The position numbers were made by a program, and so were the translations under genes. A stretch of 64,000 bases of DNA from Sipunculus nudus (Eukaryota; Annelida; Sipuncula; Golfingiida; Sipunculidae), in contig CM049314.1 in the NCBI GenBank assembly GCA_026874595.1, positions 73,856,300 through 73,920,299 on the forward strand, in the 5' to 3' direction. This document shows, piece after piece, positions 1 to 10,386 of this stretch (positions are counted from its first letter, which is position 1; every line of letters starts with the position of its first letter). The notes beneath the pieces are model-generated. The model saw only the letters and a list, made by a program, of their open reading frames with translations, was not told where the DNA came from and searched no databases.

Positions 1-257
1 GTCTGCCGTGGGCTAAAATCACTCATATCCATGTAGTGGTTTGACTTTTCTGCCTAAAATTTTGCATATGTATACAACTTAGACAGCTTTCTGGATTTGT
101 GGTAGGTTGCATAACCTACATACACATTTAGGCTGCAGACATCCATGCTAATATGCAACATACCTCACTCTGTTTCCCCTTGCCACTCAATCCATGCCTC
201 ACTTCACTCTGATTTTGGCAGATACACGTAGTCACTTGTGGGCTACCTGTATTCTAG
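1..257 (+). mobile_element. Family C Helitron-like element, 3' part (copy C1)
   Basis: The segment ends with the family C 3' signature: TTTTGGCAGATAC (subterminal inverted repeat), a hairpin GTAG..CTTGTG..CTAC, then TTCTAG at 252-257. Its 5' end lies before the window. It closely resembles 23465-23717, including the downstream junction into family A. Confidence 0.75.
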
Positions 258-660
258 TTTTTAAAGTTTACACATTTTTTCTCTATTTTTCAGATATATA
301 AATACAGACTAAATCTTGGCCTGTTGGTTAATCTGTTTGATGCTTCAGTTGAATGGGTATCTACCATTCTGATGATAAAATTTCCTTTTGTGAATCTCTT
401 CCCAGTCAGCTGAGCGTCATGACCCATGGGTCACTTGTTATTAGTTTCTGCAGACTGGTGGAACCACCTTATTTTTTTTTAAGTTTACGCATTTTTTTCT
501 CTATTTTTGAGATATATATAAACAGTCACAATCGTGGCCTGTTTGTTAATCTGTTTGATGCTTCAGTTGAATAGGTATATACTACCATTCAGATGATAAA
601 ATTTCCTTTGGCGAATCTCTTCCCAGTCAGCTGAGCGTCATGACCCATGGGTCACTTGTT
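258..660 (+). mobile_element. Family A Helentron-like 3' region, 3' end duplicated in tandem
   Basis: Two successive copies of the family A 3' region occur with a period of 221 bp. Each ends CAGTCAGCTGAGCGTCATG followed by the palindrome GACCCATGGGTC and ACTTGTT (palindromes at 421-432 and about 641-652). The first copy resumes directly after the nested C element. Confidence 0.75.
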
Positions 661-1480
661 TTTTCTTATAAGCAATTTTAATTTAATGAGTAAGGATTTA
701 ATCATCTGAAATCTGAAAATAAAAGCTTAAAAATTGGGGTAGAAATTGAATTTTGTTTGGTAGGCCTTATTGTATTGACTTGCATTATCATTCCCCAAGC
801 ACCCTACTTTTGGGCACTTCAGCCTGTCTGGATAACCTTATTAGTGATGCAACACTGGTCCAGCACCCCTGCCCTTTCAGATGTACAGTTATTCTCATGT
901 CACCTCCTTGCCCCCCCCCCCTCAAGTGAATTGCTTTGTATTGCCTGTATTTAAATATTTAATTATTAATTATGAATAAAATTTTTTCCTGTTAGCACTG
1001 TTGAATTAAATTTCATATCTCCCCCCTGCCACTGAGAGCTGCACCTGACCACTTGGGATAATAGTTTTATTGCAATTGCATAAGGTGTACAGAGGTGTTG
1101 CAACTCCCATCATTATTACCCCACCCACCCTTATCAAGTCCTCCCACCTATGGAGTGGGAATGTTATGGCTACTGTATACATTTTATAAAAAAAAAGAAA
1201 AAATTGGTTTAATAAAAAAAAATAGGATCTAATTTGAAAAATGTGTAAATTGATGAACTCTCAACAGCTTATCAAAAAGCCAAGCAATGATCATGGTAAA
1301 GATCTTATATTCACAAACTGCTTACATGCTTCAATATCAACATTAGGAAACACAATGTCAGATCACAAAATATTAATTTCAACAATTCCTTAAATCATAT
1401 CAACCAACCATGGCCTACATTACCTCTTCTTCTCAGACTTTATCTTTATTTGTTATTATATATTTTTTACTCAAGGTCAA
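661..1480. other. Intronic A+T-rich stretch, no feature seen
   Basis: The stretch is A+T-rich and has short homopolymers, including a run of nine or ten C near 910. I see no coding potential, hairpin-ended repeat or RNA gene. Confidence 0.4.
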
Positions 1481-1481
1481 C

Positions 1482-1514
1482 TTCAGCTGAGCACAGTGAC
1501 CCATGGGTCCCTTA
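1482..1514 (+). mobile_element. Family A 3' terminal remnant abutting exon 1
   Basis: CAGCTGAGCACAGT, then the palindrome GACCCATGGGTC (1498-1509), then CCCTT: a family A 3' end with a few changes. Its last bases merge into the TATATTTGCAG acceptor of exon 1. Confidence 0.7.
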
Positions 1515-1523
1515 TATTTGCAG

Positions 1524-1683
1524 GAGTTTACTGGATTCACAGAAGAAGCCCTTCCTGACGACAAAAAGATACAGTTATTTCCGTTAACGAAGGCGCGATA
1601 CATCAGATTGTATCCAGTTGTGGATCTAGACAGTTATGCTTGTGTCAGAATGGAAATACTGCTGGCTCCCCCTATCAGCTGCA
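1524..1683 (+). CDS. Internal exon 1: C-terminal half of an F5/8 type C (discoidin) domain
   Basis: This exon encodes about 53 residues that match the second half of a coagulation factor 5/8 C (discoidin) domain: the EFTGFTEEALPDD stretch, then KARYIRLYP (the family's conserved ARYIRL/I-P core), then CVRMEIL followed by a closing cysteine in PPISC. Such domains bind phospholipid, glycan or protein on the cell surface or in matrix. The acceptor is TATATTTGCAG ending at 1523 and the donor is A/GTGAGA at 1684. The exon starts in phase 0 and ends in phase 1, which agrees with the next exon. An ATG at 1503 is upstream of the acceptor and is not the start of the protein. The first half of this domain must lie upstream of the window. 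A Helentron-like 3' end (1488-1514) abuts the acceptor. Gene identity beyond its domains is not recognised. Confidence 0.85.
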
Positions 1684-3009
1684 GTGAGAACATTTTACTT
1701 GTTTCTATTTAACTGTCTCAAGATTTAATTTAAAGGGACAAAACAATTTATACATTACTATTAATGAAATTATATTTTTAGTTCCCCGCTTCAAGAAGGA
1801 AGGACTACAAATATGCTCCACATCTGTCTGTCTGTCTGTCCCAACCCATTCTTTTGCCAGTTATCTCAAGTACCACTACACCAATCATTACGAATTGTTT
1901 TTAGACAAAGTTATCACTTGACTAGCATTTGATTATAACCAGCATGTGCTGCCACCTATTGCTCCTATTGTTGTCCCTAGATCAACTTTCACTCTCTTTC
2001 AGACAACTCAGTAAATAAGAACACTTTAGCCTTCAAATCATATGCAAGAATTCATTGTACAGGGTTCTCACCAGGTCATTTCAGCGTAACGGGCCGTTAC
2101 GCTGTTATGTGTCAAGATAAAGTTGTGATTAGGGCCGCTACGCTGATTTTTCTTGAGCCTAACGGCAAATTTATGACCATGTGCCGGATGAAGACTGAAT
2201 ATTAACAGTTCCAAGTTTAAATCCCGTCAAAATATCATGAGCTCTTGTTTGTTTTAACACGCTTTTCCCGCACCCTGACAGCTGACATTAGCCTGCATAT
2301 ATATCAAGGTCATGACATGAACGTCTATTGGTCCGTTTCTATGACCCAGTCAGACAAGTGCTCATTTGCATACGCTCAGTTGTTTCTGGGACTGCTGAGT
2401 TGATAGATAGTGGGCATATGAGGGCGAGCTCAAGGCGGGTTTGACCTTTATACGACCCACTTCAAGCAAAGATTTGGCAAAGGAGCTTGTTTACAATAAC
2501 ATGCACACATGTTAAATGTAGGCCTAATCGTTATTTGGCCCCATAAAAAAATTTGACGAATTCAATCAACTGGGCTGATATTTTATTCCATCTCATCTCT
2601 GTTTGAGCGGCGCAGATTTCAAGTTTGTTGCCATCACTGGTCAGGACACGGTGACAGCGGTCAGCATTTGGAAAGTGCAGGTCAACAGTTAAAATGACAT
2701 ATAGGCCAAATACAATCCCTATCATACGTCAGCATATTCAAAATATTCATTAGTCAAGAGTGGAACTGAAGGCTATAATTGCGTTAAAATGTGCGTCTTG
2801 ACTTTTCAAACGGTATCGGATGGAGAACACGTTCGTGCATAAAAGTTCCTTTGAGCCCAAGAGTACCGTGACAGGGTTTTATTTGGGTGACCGGAGTATT
2901 GTTTCGCCGAGAAATTTATTACCGTGTACCGTGTGTAAAATGGTGTGCAAAGAAATCAAAGAAATATGTTAACATACCGTTAATTCGTGATTTATTTTGC
3001 AATGTTTTT
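1684..3009. other. Intron 1 proximal part, no confirmed feature
   Basis: The stretch holds a short (TCTG)n run near 1828-1839 and a near-perfect palindrome at 2083-2103 (AGCGTAACGG and its complement around one base). A related ACGCTGATTTTTC word follows. The region from 2050 to 2900 is less A+T-rich than its neighbours and might be a decayed element, but I could not assign it. Confidence 0.35.
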
Positions 3010-4390
3010 AGCTCATTGTCCATTGTCCGTCGTCCGTCTGTCTGTCTGTCCGTCCGTCCGGTGTCCGGATGTCCGACTGTAAGACTGGCACGTTTCGACA
3101 CCATTGGACCTACGAATCTGAAATTTGCCATACGGTTAGATGTCTCCAAAATCTCCTACCATACCGAAAATTGGGTCAATAGGACTTCGTTCTTTTGAGA
3201 TATTAAGGAAAAACCTCAATTTTTTATTAGAAATCTATTTTCACTCTTCAGGACTGCCTAATTTCAAAACCACTCATCTGGTTTTCTTCATATTTACCAT
3301 AAATATTCCTCTATATAGTTCCTATGTACAAGCCAGAAATTTAGTCAGTATTATTTAATTTTAAAAATTTATGGGCCCAAACATAATGGACTTTGTAAAA
3401 AAATCAGGAAAGATATTTGGTCACTGAAGACCAAAAGTGTTAAAGGTAGGGACTTTTTTTCAGTAATACAACTTTAACTGATCAAAATTTAATTGTATAC
3501 CAAAAATTAGATCAAAATCTGTTAATTTTTTTTTAATATTGGCAAAAATATAAAATTGGTACCTTAAATTTTACCTTACTTTTGCCCAAGTTTGACCATG
3601 GCACAGTTTTTTCCTGTCAGTACTGTGGATTTAATTTTCACAGCATGTTTTTGCATTCTGTCTGTTAACACCAAAAATTTGAAACTAGTTGATCAAAAAC
3701 TGTAAATTTTATTCAAGTTTTCAAGCACCATGTCACATCAAGTTTACTTCAAGCTAGTGTTATGCAGTTTGCTAGAGCTCAGCTCCCCAGCTTCAGCTCT
3801 TAAAGTTCCTTAAATTTAGCATACAATTAGATGTCTCCAAAATCCCCTACCATGCAAAGAATTTGATCACTGGGACTTAATTCCTTCGAAATATTAATGA
3901 AAAACTTCATTTTTCCATTAAAAACCCATTGTTACACTAAAACTGCGTAATATCAAAACCACTGATCTGACTTTGATCATATATAATATACATATTTTTC
4001 TATACATTCGCTATGCACATGCCAGAAATGATGTCAGTATTGCGTAATTATTTTAAGTTATGGGCCCAAACATAATGCACTTTTTAAAAAATCAAGAAAT
4101 ATATTTACTCCCTTAACAAGAGGATTGCTGAAGCTAGAGATTTTTTGTCAGGGATGTAACAATATTTAATCAAGATTCAATTGAATACCAAAAATTAGTT
4201 CCGAATTTTTCAAATTTTATAAGTTATCAAAAATATAAAATTAGTACCTTAGATTTTGCTCAACTTTGACATGGCTGGTTTGTTTCCTGAGAGCACTGTT
4301 GATATAATTTTCATATCATGCACACATAAGGATTTCATCTTTGTAGTTTAGAAAGCTGAAAGAAATTGGCCAAATATTGTAGCTTTTATT
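3010..4390 (+). mobile_element. Family A2 Helentron-like element
   Basis: It starts TTTTTAGCTCATTGTCC, a family A head lacking the second half of the hairpin, followed by a (TCCG/TCTG)n microsatellite (3025-3062) and a body that is shared with 9987-10350 and, in reverse, with 12226-12929 plus 18577-18811. Two internal repeat units (3120-3700 and 3820-4330) can be aligned. No clear 3' palindrome is visible, so the 3' limit is approximate. Confidence 0.6.
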
Positions 4391-5612
4391 AATGTTTTTA
4401 TGAGACCATGTCAGACCCAGGCTTAATCCAGCTCCTCTTCAGTCACCTGTATGTTGACCTTGTTGACCTTTCATCAGATTATGCATGCTTGAGCGAAGCA
4501 TACACTGGGGCAGCCAGGCAGCTAATGCCCAGCCACAGTTGATCCAGGTGTCCAACCCAACTCATCTAGTAGTTTTGAAACACAACATAACAATAAACAA
4601 TAAATCAATAATTTTGTATTAGTTTTTTTATAACAAATTAAAGAAAAATGAATAGAAAAGGAGTTTGTTAGTTGATGAGTAACAGAAAATTAACTAGCAG
4701 TTACTGATGATGTAAGAATCTTGTATGAATGGATAAAATGTCAATGTCAATGTTATTCCAAATAACACCATGCAGTCACCTATGGTATTTTTCAGTAAAA
4801 TTTTAATGATAAAAAAATAAATCATATTCATTACTAATCATTAGGGGTCATATGAAGGAAATTAATGATAGACAAAGATGCAGTTGATAATATTAATCTA
4901 GATTCCTACTGTGTCTAGTGTGTAGATTGATGTGAAAGTAGTCCAAAGTGAACATATTACATTTATTTTTTTTAATATAAATAAAAGCCATAAAAACCAG
5001 GTACTTATGATCATTATTTAAATTTGTGAATTTTGTATATTCTGGATTCTCAACATCATTGTTTGGCTAAAACTGAATAAATTCTAGACATGGTGCAAAT
5101 GCTTTGCAAATGTATTTGAAAGGAATATGAATATGTACTGCATTAAAAAATTTTATTGCATAAGAATGGGAATTTTGTAAAAATGAAAGTATTTGAATAC
5201 CTGTGCAGATACTTTCAAAATGTATTCATGAATGCATTCATGAATATATTCTCTGATATTATTTCAATAATCATTTCAGTTCTATTTTATTTAAAAAAAT
5301 CATATGATTTTCTTATTATTTTTCAAAATAAAAATTATATTGGCACAATATTTGTTATTAAATTTTAATAAATAGTTAAACTCTTTTATTATATGTGCTG
5401 CTTATAAGTTATATGGCCAAGTCAAAATCTGTGTGACAATAGCACTCCATTTGTTAATAAAATAAATGAAATCAATCCTCTTCCCTGTCTCCAAAGATAC
5501 TATCAAAATCATACATAAGCTAAACATCAACAACTCATAATAAAGCTTATATTTATTACCACATAAAACAAGCATGTGCCTCTTTCCCAAATCATATTTT
5601 TTATCATATATA
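4391..5612. other. Intronic A+T-rich stretch with a hairpin word and a 24-bp palindrome
   Basis: TGCTTGAGCGAAGCA (about 4486-4500) forms a small hairpin like the heads of the other Helitron-like families, but no matching 3' end was found. A perfect 24-bp palindrome built on TATTCATGAATG occupies 5223-5246. The rest is A+T-rich without coding signal. Confidence 0.4.
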
Positions 5613-5646
5613 ACAGCTGAGCGCCATGACCCATGGGTCCCTTGTT
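5613..5646 (+). mobile_element. Family A 3' terminal sequence
   Basis: CAGCTGAGCGCCAT, then GACCCATGGGTC, then CCTTGTT. The 5' part of this copy cannot be recognised upstream; 5647-5880 looks non-repetitive. Confidence 0.65.
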
Positions 5647-5880
5647 TTTTGCAACGTGTTTGTTCAGGGGTATGCAGGTCGAAAGTGTCTGGGGTCATCT
5701 TGACCTTGGAATGGGAATCGCCCAAATCGCGAAAAGCGGTCCAGACTTCCGACAACCTTTAAGCCAGTTCATTTAAAGTAGGGATGGTAGGGTTCATGGT
5801 TCATGCAATGACTGAACTTTCGGAATGAAGTATGTAAACTCTTTCGTGAAAGGTGTATTTACCATTTTGTTTTCACTGGT

Positions 5881-6082
5881 AAATTCGCATTCTTTGTTTT
5901 TAGCTCAGCAGACTTTCAGTCATGCTGGGCTATAGCGATGGGTCTTTGTCCGGCGTCCTTCCGTCTGTCCGGCCGGACGGTAAATTCGCATTCTTTGTTT
6001 TTAGCTCAGCAGACTTTCAGTCATGCTGGGCTATAGCGATGGGTCTTTGTCCGGCGTCCTTCCGTCTGTCCGTCCGGCCGTC
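5881..6082 (+). repeat. Tandem duplication (2 x 101 bp) of a family A-like head
   Basis: The sequence starting AAATTCGCATTC at 5881 recurs at 5982, a period of 101 bp. Each copy contains AGCTCAGCAGACT..TC..AGTCATGCTGGGCT, a hairpin that is a variant of the family A head, followed by a GTCCG-rich microsatellite. Confidence 0.75.
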
Positions 6083-8711
6083 CGGCCGGCCGTTAGCAGG
6101 GCACAAATCCTAACCGTAGGGGCTAGGGCCATGAACCCTATGCAGTCTTAGAGGTTCTAAAAAGATCTCTTTGCAAACCTGAAATTAGGTCACTGCAACC
6201 TATATTCTCGAAGTTATGGGGTGTGTTTGCACCCCCCAGAAATAATTCTTTTAGCCAAAATTTCCATCCCAAACCTTCCATCTTTCACATACAGCTCACC
6301 TACCAACAGGGATAGAACCATAATTTTTTTTAGGTCAAAAGGTCATAGGTCAAGGTCACAGAACCAACTTCTTTGAAAAGCCTGTGGATGCATTTTAAGC
6401 CAAACCTTTTATCCAAATTCTTTGATCTTTCACATATAGCTCACCTACTAAGTGGGAGAAGAATCCTATAGATGTTGAGGTCACAAGGTCAAAGGTCAGG
6501 GTCACAGGATCAACTTCTTTGAAAAGGTTGTGGACACATTTCAAGCTAGACCTTTCATTCCAAACCTTTCAGCACTGATATCGCTTCTCTGCCAACAGGG
6601 GAAAAGACCTGTTGATTTTTTAGGTCAAAGGTCAAGTTCACAGCACCCTCTTCTTTCATGGAGTCATTTTCAGGCAAACTTTTCAATCTATACTTTCCAC
6701 CTGTCATATATGGCTTACCTACCAATAGGGAAAGAAGCCTATTGCTGTTGAGTTCAAAAGGTCAAAGGTCAAAGGTCAAGGTCACAATATTGTTCTAAAT
6801 GCTTGTGAAAATATTTTTTTTAAAAGGTTGTGGACACATATCAAGCTGGACTTTTTATTCCAAACCTTCCAGCACTGATATCGATTCTCTGCCAACAGGG
6901 GAAAAGACCTGTTGATTTTCAGGTCAAAGGTCAAGTTTACCGCACCCTCTTCTAATGTGGAGACATTTTCAGGCAAACATTTCAATCTATACCTTCAATC
7001 TGACATTAATTGGCTTACCTACCAATAGGGGAAGAAGCCTATTGATGTCGAGTTCAAAAGGTCAAAGGTCAAGGCCACAATACTTAATTGTTCTAAATGC
7101 TTGTGAACATATTTCTGGTGAAACTGTTCAACCCAAACCTTCAGTCTTTCACATATGCCACATCTATGCATCACTCAATTTGATCCAAACTTCATATTTA
7201 TGGGTCTTTTTGTTTGAAGAAATAACTGATTGATTTTGGGGTCAGCTGGTCAGGAGGTTAAAGGTTGCAGGTCAAAGTTATTCACTCATTGGTTGCCAAG
7301 TAATTACACCAGATTTAAGTGGTTAGTAGTTACCCATCATTTAGAAAGAATCCAGTTGATATGTGGGCAAAAGGCCAAGGTCATTGGTCAGGGATGTTTG
7401 CAATAACTTATTTTGTAGACCTCTCAATTTTTCTTTTATATATAACCATTGCAATCCAGCTGGTACATATCACTGTGTCGCTGTAATTGTGTGTGACACT
7501 GGTGACATATGACTCCCTTTTGTATCAGCCTATTAAGTGATAAGGCTGGGTGATAAGTACCTCATTACTGCATAACAAAAACACAGTTGTCGGAATGCTT
7601 CAGCCAGGCATTAAGACTATGAGAGTACAGTATTAAGGTTTAGCTGCTGATTTATAAGATGATGGGAACATTTTGCAGTTTATTTTATGGAATCATAGCA
7701 ATAAACTTAGTTTCCTAGATATCGGAATATTTATATATAAATCACCACATATAAAAGCAAGTGTTTGTTAAGGATGGCTTTTTTTCATTACAAGACTCTA
7801 AGTCATGCTTTCTGCATTTCCTTTCTTTCAGGTTTTTCAGTATACCTACCCTGCTGACCCCATTGAAAAGCAGAGTTATAATAAAAAATATTAGACTTAC
7901 ACTTTTTACATTTGCATATCTATAAATCTGATATGAGGGCCTTAACATGCCTTTTGATTTGTTTTGGACATTCATTACTGTACCATCCTTTGAGGAATTT
8001 GCCCCAAGTTTGGTCTCTTATTGGAGGATGTGTGATATCAAATGTCTGACTTGTCAGAAATCCATTTTGTCTGCCAGTTAGCAACCTTAGAAATCCTTTT
8101 TTTCAGTGCAGTTTCAGTGATTTTTCTTCAGTGTTTGATCCAATTTAGAGAATGTTTGTTGTCTGATTTCAGACCTGTCAGAAGTTGAATATGGCCACCA
8201 GGCAACCATATTCCTTTTGATCATATTATCTCAAGAACTGTTAAAGTGAATGCAGTTGGATGTATATTAATCTTATCTTGCAAAGGATTGGGTCAAATAT
8301 TTCTTAATAAATATTACCATCATTTATACAAGTGCAGTACAGTTGGCTTGTATTAAATAAAATGTAAACAGAAGCACCCATTTCTCAATAATTCTTGCAT
8401 GGATTTCCTTGATTTTTGCTATATATGTTGATCTTATATTTGCCCTTTGTGGTGTTCCTTTTGAGACTGACAGGTATCAAGCAAGCTCTGGGAATAGTTG
8501 CTGATAGCTTAAAAATCAATATTTTTCCTCTGACCATAAATTCACTGTGTTTTAACCAGACACAGGTGATATATATTTTTTTGTTGTCGTAGAAAATTTC
8601 AACATATTTGCAAATTGGGTCTTCAAAATTAAACTGGAAGTTGTGAATCTCAGCCCATGATGTCGCAGGTCATGCTTGGCAGCTGAGTGTCATGACCTAT
8701 GGGTCACTTGT
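5901..8711 (+). mobile_element. Family A3 Helentron-like element with AGGTCA-rich body
   Basis: It begins with the duplicated head and (TCCG)n, continues with units spaced about 140 bp apart (a higher-order period near 300 bp: compare 6555-6780 with 6858-7080) that carry many AGGTCA direct repeats, and may end with CAGCTGAGTGTCATGACC..GGTCACTTGTT at 8679-8711. The region 7440-8670 is less clear, so the head and the 3' end may belong to different copies. Confidence 0.5.
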
Positions 8712-9090
8712 TACGAATTGCGGACGCAAACACAGCGCTGGTACCAGTACGTCAATCATTTCTGTCCGATGAAAAGCATGCACGTTTGACCCAGCTAGAT
8801 TTTCCAAACGTCTCCCTTTGAATATCTGACCGCTTAGACTCATCTAGCCGCTTCCGTCTGTACAGCTGATCAGTGGCCTTTAATCTCTCAGGGGACAACC
8901 TGCGGTGTTTGCAGTTAAATATCCACACTTGACAATCAAATAAATCTGGGTGAATGGGATCCATGCGGGCAGGATCGCAAAAATAGAAAACTTGCGGTGA
9001 TTCCGTAAGAACTGCATTATAAAGCCCGTGTTAATGGTTCTCTTCAAACGCAAATGTTGCAAAAGTAGATAAAAAAGTCCAAGTGTTACT
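8712..9090. other. Unassigned intronic segment
   Basis: This is a non-repetitive segment of intermediate base composition with open frames on the minus strand (about 70 codons), but I recognise no domain, splice context or similarity to other parts of the window. Confidence 0.3.
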
Positions 9091-9312
9091 GGACGGCTGG
9101 GTGTGGTCATGTTTAAACAATGTTTTCACTGGATGGCTGAGTGTGGTCTGGTCTAAACATAGTGTTCACTGGAAAGCTGGGTATGTCCATGTCCAAACAA
9201 TGTATTCACTGAACGGCTTGGTAAGGTCATGTCCAAACAATGTATTCACTGAACGGCTGGGTATGGTCATGTACAAACAATGTGTTCATTGGAATGTTGG
9301 GTATGGTCATGG
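9091..9312 (+). repeat. 40-bp tandem repeat, about 5.5 copies
   Basis: Units start at 9091, 9131, 9171, 9211, 9251 and 9291, exactly 40 bp apart, each beginning near GGACGGCTGGGT and ending AATGTGTTCACT with a few substitutions. It lies 265 bp before exon 2. Confidence 0.9.
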
Positions 9313-9576
9313 CTTTTTAGTGTTGAAAATCCTTTTTATCACTGGCCAGTAGGTAGTGTCTTGACTACATTCATCATACATAATGCAACTGCTGTTTACT
9401 ACAGCAGTGTTGAAGATGTGTCTGACAAGGAAACGGCTCAAAATAATTGTCCTTGCATATAAAAAAATCATCAGGGACAAAGTTGGGGATTTCTGTTGTT
9501 GTTGATGAAATACTGGAAACCATAGCACATCATTCATGACCATTCACTTTATATTTATCACAAGTTTTTATTTCAG

Positions 9577-9711
9577 CAAAGCCGGACATTTCCATGTGCA
9601 GAGGTTTAGATCATGGTTGTAGTCACAGGTGTGTGACTACAAATAGCGTGTATGTCTGCCAGTGTCCAGACAATTATCATCTACTTGCAGATCGCAAATC
9701 CTGTGCTAAAG
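9577..9711 (+). CDS. Internal exon 2: EGF-like domain
   Basis: This 135-bp exon (phase 1 to phase 1) encodes one complete EGF-like module. Joined in phase to exon 1 it reads T-KPDISMCRGLDHGC and on through six cysteines with spacing C-x6-C-x3-C-x8-C-x-C-x12-C, the normal EGF pattern. The SVYVCQCPDNYHLLADRKSC part carries the usual aromatic before the fourth cysteine, C-x-C, and a hydrophobic stretch before the last cysteine. I do not see the D-x-D/N..E calcium-binding signature at its start, so calcium binding is doubtful. The acceptor is TTTTTATTTCAG (ends 9576) and the donor is G/GTATGT (9712). A single-module 1-1 exon is typical of extracellular mosaic proteins. It is too short to show as a long open frame but is well supported by splice sites and cysteines. 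Confidence 0.9.
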
Positions 9712-9986
9712 GTATGTATCACTGCTAAAGGTTGATATTGTCAGAATCTGGCTTTTGCTTGAAGCGATTCAAAATGAGTTTTTAGGACTCTTAAAGTAAT
9801 GTTTTGTCATCATTATTTCATTTGATGTAAGTAAATTAAACTTTTATAAAGATATTTAAAGCACAGAAAAGAGTTAAAGTCTTGGTTGCAATTTCTTGTG
9901 AATGTATTTTAACATGTTAAGATTATGCAACCATTTATATTTTGACTATTTTTGATTTTATATGCATAAGTATCTTTGCATATTTT

Positions 9987-10354
9987 AGCTCAGCTGACTG
10001 TAAGTCATCTGAGCTATAGTCGTGGTCCGTTGTCCGTCCGTCTGTCTGTCCATTCGTCCGTCCGTAGAAGTGGCACGTTTTGAAACCGTAAGACCTAGGA
10101 ATCCAAAATTTGGAATAATGTTAGATTTCCCCAAGATCTCCAAACAAGCCAAAAATTGGGTCTTTGCGACTTTGTTCCTTTGAGAAATTAAGGAAAAACC
10201 TCAATTTTTTAAATTAAAAACCTATTTTCACACTTCAGGACCACCTAATATCAAGACCACTCATCTGTTTTTCCTCATATTTGCCATAAATATTCCTCTA
10301 TATAGTTTCTATGTACATGACAGAAATTAGGTCTGTATTATATAATTTAAAACA
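9987..10354 (+). mobile_element. Family A2 Helentron-like element, 5' part
   Basis: AGCTCAGCTGACT..GTA..AGTCATCTGAGCT (9987-10015) is the complete 5' hairpin head. It is followed by a (TCCG/TCTG)n microsatellite and about 280 bp matching the body at 3080-3350. Confidence 0.75.
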
Positions 10355-10386
10355 AGGGACACATGGGTAACGGCGCTCAGCTGATT
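10355..10386 (-). mobile_element. Family A 3' terminus in inverted orientation
   Basis: AACAAGGGACACATGGGT and then GCGCTCAGCTGA is the reverse complement of the family A 3' end, with a damaged palindrome. It directly follows a + strand 5' part, so this is either a head-to-head insertion or an inversion of the 3' end. Confidence 0.6.

Noticed and set aside
1503-1523. ATG at 1503 as the start of the discoidin frame
   Set aside because: It lies in the Helentron 3' palindrome (CCATGGG) upstream of a good acceptor; the domain's first half is missing, so this is an internal exon.
2887-3198. Opposed open frames of 76-103 codons over the (TCCG)n tract
   Set aside because: The microsatellite and head of an A2 element explain them, and the same words recur non-coding elsewhere.
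8752-9110. Minus-strand frames of 70-76 codons
   Set aside because: No recognisable domain, no convincing splice sites, and the + strand gene occupies the locus as intron.
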